This document shows, piece by piece, positions 42,614 through 43,945 of a stretch of 43,945 nucleotides of DNA (its first letter is position 1; every line of letters starts with the position of its first letter). The stretch is from Candidatus Azophilus lithoversatilis (lineage in GTDB: Bacteria; Pseudomonadota; Gammaproteobacteria; Pseudomonadales; Azotimanducaceae). A program made the translations under genes and the position numbers. The notes below the pieces were generated by a model. It was not told the origin of the DNA, did not search any database, and saw only the letters and a program-made list of their open reading frames with translations. The stretch spans positions 1-43,945 of the forward strand of contig JAQAJJ010000040.1 in the NCBI GenBank assembly GCA_028278675.1, in the 5' to 3' direction.

Positions 42614-43549
42614 ATGAAAACCCGTATCGGATTGACCGCCGCGCTGCTCCTCACGCCTTTGGCCAGTTGGGGAGACGACGCTTGGCACCCTTCCAAGTAC
42701 GGCGCCGGCGACACCTTGGGGGCGATCAACAATCTCACCCCGGAAAAGGTGGTGGCCGCCGCAGGGCTCGTTAAGGCGGGCAAGGTTTATCGCCTCGGAG
42801 TGACCACTGGCGCGGATTCGCCAGCCTATCCGCCCCGGCAGTACGCCATGACCATCCTGCAGCTCGACGACGGCACCGGCACGCCGCTCGGCATCAACCG
42901 TGCCACCGGCAACGACGACCTGATGACGCTGTGGATGGGCATCGGCAGCCAGCTCGATGGCTTGGGACACATGGGCATCGACCACGTTTACTACAACGGC
43001 AACAAGGCCCAGGATTTCGTCGTGCCCACCGGCTTGACCAAGCTCAGCATCCATCAACTGCCGCCCATCGTCAGCCGGGGCGTTCTGTTGGACATGGCCA
43101 AACTGGCCGGCCAGAACCCCATGCCCGAAGGCATGGCCTTCAATAGCAAGGAAATCATGGCCGCCCAAGCCCTTCAGGGCATCGAAATCGAAAAGGGCGA
43201 TGTGGTGCTGTTCCATACCGGCTGGCTGAACGTTATGGATGTCAACGCGGAACGCTTCATGGCAGGCCAACCGGGCCTCGGCGTCGATGGGGCACGCTAT
43301 CTGGCTGAGTTGGGCGTGGTGGCGGTCGGCGCCGACACCTGGGCCTTGGAGGTACTGCCCCCGGAAGACCCGGAGCAGGCGTTTCCGGTGCACCCGGAAC
43401 TGCTGGCCAAGAATGGCGTGTACATTCTCGAGAACATGGACACCCGTGAACTCGCCGCCGACGGTGCATCGGAATTCCTTTTCGTGCTCGGCGTGCCGAG
43501 GTTCGAAGGCGCCGTCCAAGCGGTGATCAATCCGGTGGCAATCCGTTGA
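42614..43549 (+). CDS. Secreted cyclase-family (kynurenine-formamidase-like) hydrolase
   Basis: A 311-aa protein from the ATG at 42614, preceded by AAGGAGAACAACC. An N-terminal signal peptide (MKTRIGLTAALLLTPLASWG) predicts export. The metal motif is SQLDGLGHMG, fitting SXXDXXXH of the cyclase superfamily (polyketide cyclases, arylformamidases). A GVDGARYLAELGVVAVGADTW segment and a GASEFLFVLGVPRFEG C-terminus also match. The substrate is unknown; the export signal makes a role on periplasmic amide or lactone compounds more likely. It starts 59 bp after mpl. Confidence 0.85.
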   Translation: MKTRIGLTAALLLTPLASWGDDAWHPSKYGAGDTLGAINNLTPEKVVAAAGLVKAGKVYRLGVTTGADSPAYPPRQYAMTILQLDDGTGTPLGINRATGNDDLMTLWMGIGSQLDGLGHMGIDHVYYNGNKAQDFVVPTGLTKLSIHQLPPIVSRGVLLDMAKLAGQNPMPEGMAFNSKEIMAAQALQGIEIEKGDVVLFHTGWLNVMDVNAERFMAGQPGLGVDGARYLAELGVVAVGADTWALEVLPPEDPEQAFPVHPELLAKNGVYILENMDTRELAADGASEFLFVLGVPRFEGAVQAVINPVAIR

Positions 43550-43571
43550 TCAACGCCAGGCGGAGCAGTTA

Positions 43572-43778
43572 ATGGCTCGCCGCAGGGGCAGACGGGGGCT
43601 GATCGCCGCCGGAGTCGGCGCCTCCTTCGTGGCCATATTGGCGGCGGTCGGCTGGCTGGCCGCACAGGAAATCGTCACACCGCAAATGGCCATCCTCCTA
43701 GGCGTGACCACCTTCGGGCTCTACGTCGGCTTCGGCATTCTGATCGCGGTGTTTCGCATGATCAACCGATTGGAGTGA
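43572..43778 (+). CDS. Small two-helix membrane protein
   Basis: A 68-aa protein. An Arg-rich N-terminus (MARRRGRRG) precedes two hydrophobic segments (about 10-31 and 38-62), predicting an inner-membrane hairpin with cytoplasmic N-terminus. No family recognised. It is 22 bp downstream of the cyclase gene, probably on the same transcript. The 167 bp that follow contain nothing I can assign. Confidence 0.6.
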   Translation: MARRRGRRGLIAAGVGASFVAILAAVGWLAAQEIVTPQMAILLGVTTFGLYVGFGILIAVFRMINRLE

Positions 43779-43945
43779 GGGCCTGTGTCAGCGGATCAAG
43801 CACTCCGACGGGATCCAGTCCTTCGCATGGCGGTCCGCCAATACCAACCCGTGGGCGATCCTTTGTCTAGCCGCACCTATTCACGAAGGTCGATTGTAGA
43901 GGTTCAAACGGTGCCGTACGAAAGGATATTCGTTGGAATTACGGT

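Overview
The window is GC-rich, densely coded bacterial chromosome. It has a CIRCE- and sigma-32-type groESL, a TonB2-type ExbB/ExbD/TonB operon with DUF3450, Fur, feoAB, mpl, ampG, yajQ, arfB, and a PHA and wax-ester storage locus. This combination points to an uncultured gammaproteobacterium. The many toxin-antitoxin modules and several freshly broken genes would fit a host-associated or slow-growing lineage, but that is inference. I saw no rRNA, tRNA, CRISPR array, transposase or phage genes.

Layout. 1-5 kb: an oligopeptidase B 3' fragment, an enoyl-CoA hydratase, a hicAB pair with a frameshifted hicA, a lone ImmA/IrrE metalloprotease, an epoxide-hydrolase-like enzyme and a Phd/PIN pair. 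5-10 kb (minus): a translationally coupled operon DUF3450, TtpC-like, ExbB, ExbD, TonB, TPR protein, which would energise outer-membrane TonB-dependent receptors. 10-15.4 kb: cobalamin adenosyltransferase, YajQ, AmpG permease, an alkyltransferase-like protein, and groES-groEL with a good terminator. 15.5-20.9 kb: an AbiEii-type nucleotidyltransferase with an unknown partner, a urate-oxidase-N-type membrane protein, a coiled-coil protein, a class III aminotransferase, ArfB and a DUF1993 protein. 21-24 kb: a class III alcohol dehydrogenase broken by a small deletion, an amidohydrolase and a sulfotransferase. 24-26 kb: a zeta toxin with a putative antitoxin, VapB, and a truncated VapC joined to a second zeta remnant by repeats. 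26-33.5 kb: amidase, PhaR, lipase, WS/DGAT, phasin, a GYD protein, a GYD-PlsC fusion and a monoglyceride-lipase-like enzyme (storage lipid and PHA metabolism). 33.5-35.5 kb: a HAD hydrolase and a ubiA interrupted by a repeat array. 35.6-44 kb: rubredoxin, dicarboxylate symporter, fur, feoAB, mpl with its membrane-protein partner, a secreted cyclase-family hydrolase and a small membrane protein. The last 170 bases hold nothing I recognise.

The most unusual content is non-genic. (1) Two related 131-bp and 203-bp inverted-repeat elements (22155-22285 and 35829-36031) keep identical internal-loop sequences while their stem arms change in a compensatory way. Both abut a start codon. (2) An 87-bp repeat with long open frames on both strands has entered ubiA (three units), the 3' end of a HAD hydrolase gene, and vapC. 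In ubiA it creates one continuous 683-codon ubiA-HAD frame. (3) A 167-bp element with 14-bp perfect terminal repeats supplies the stop codons of both flanking convergent genes. (4) A second intergenic repeat follows the stop codons of the class III alcohol dehydrogenase gene and of fur.
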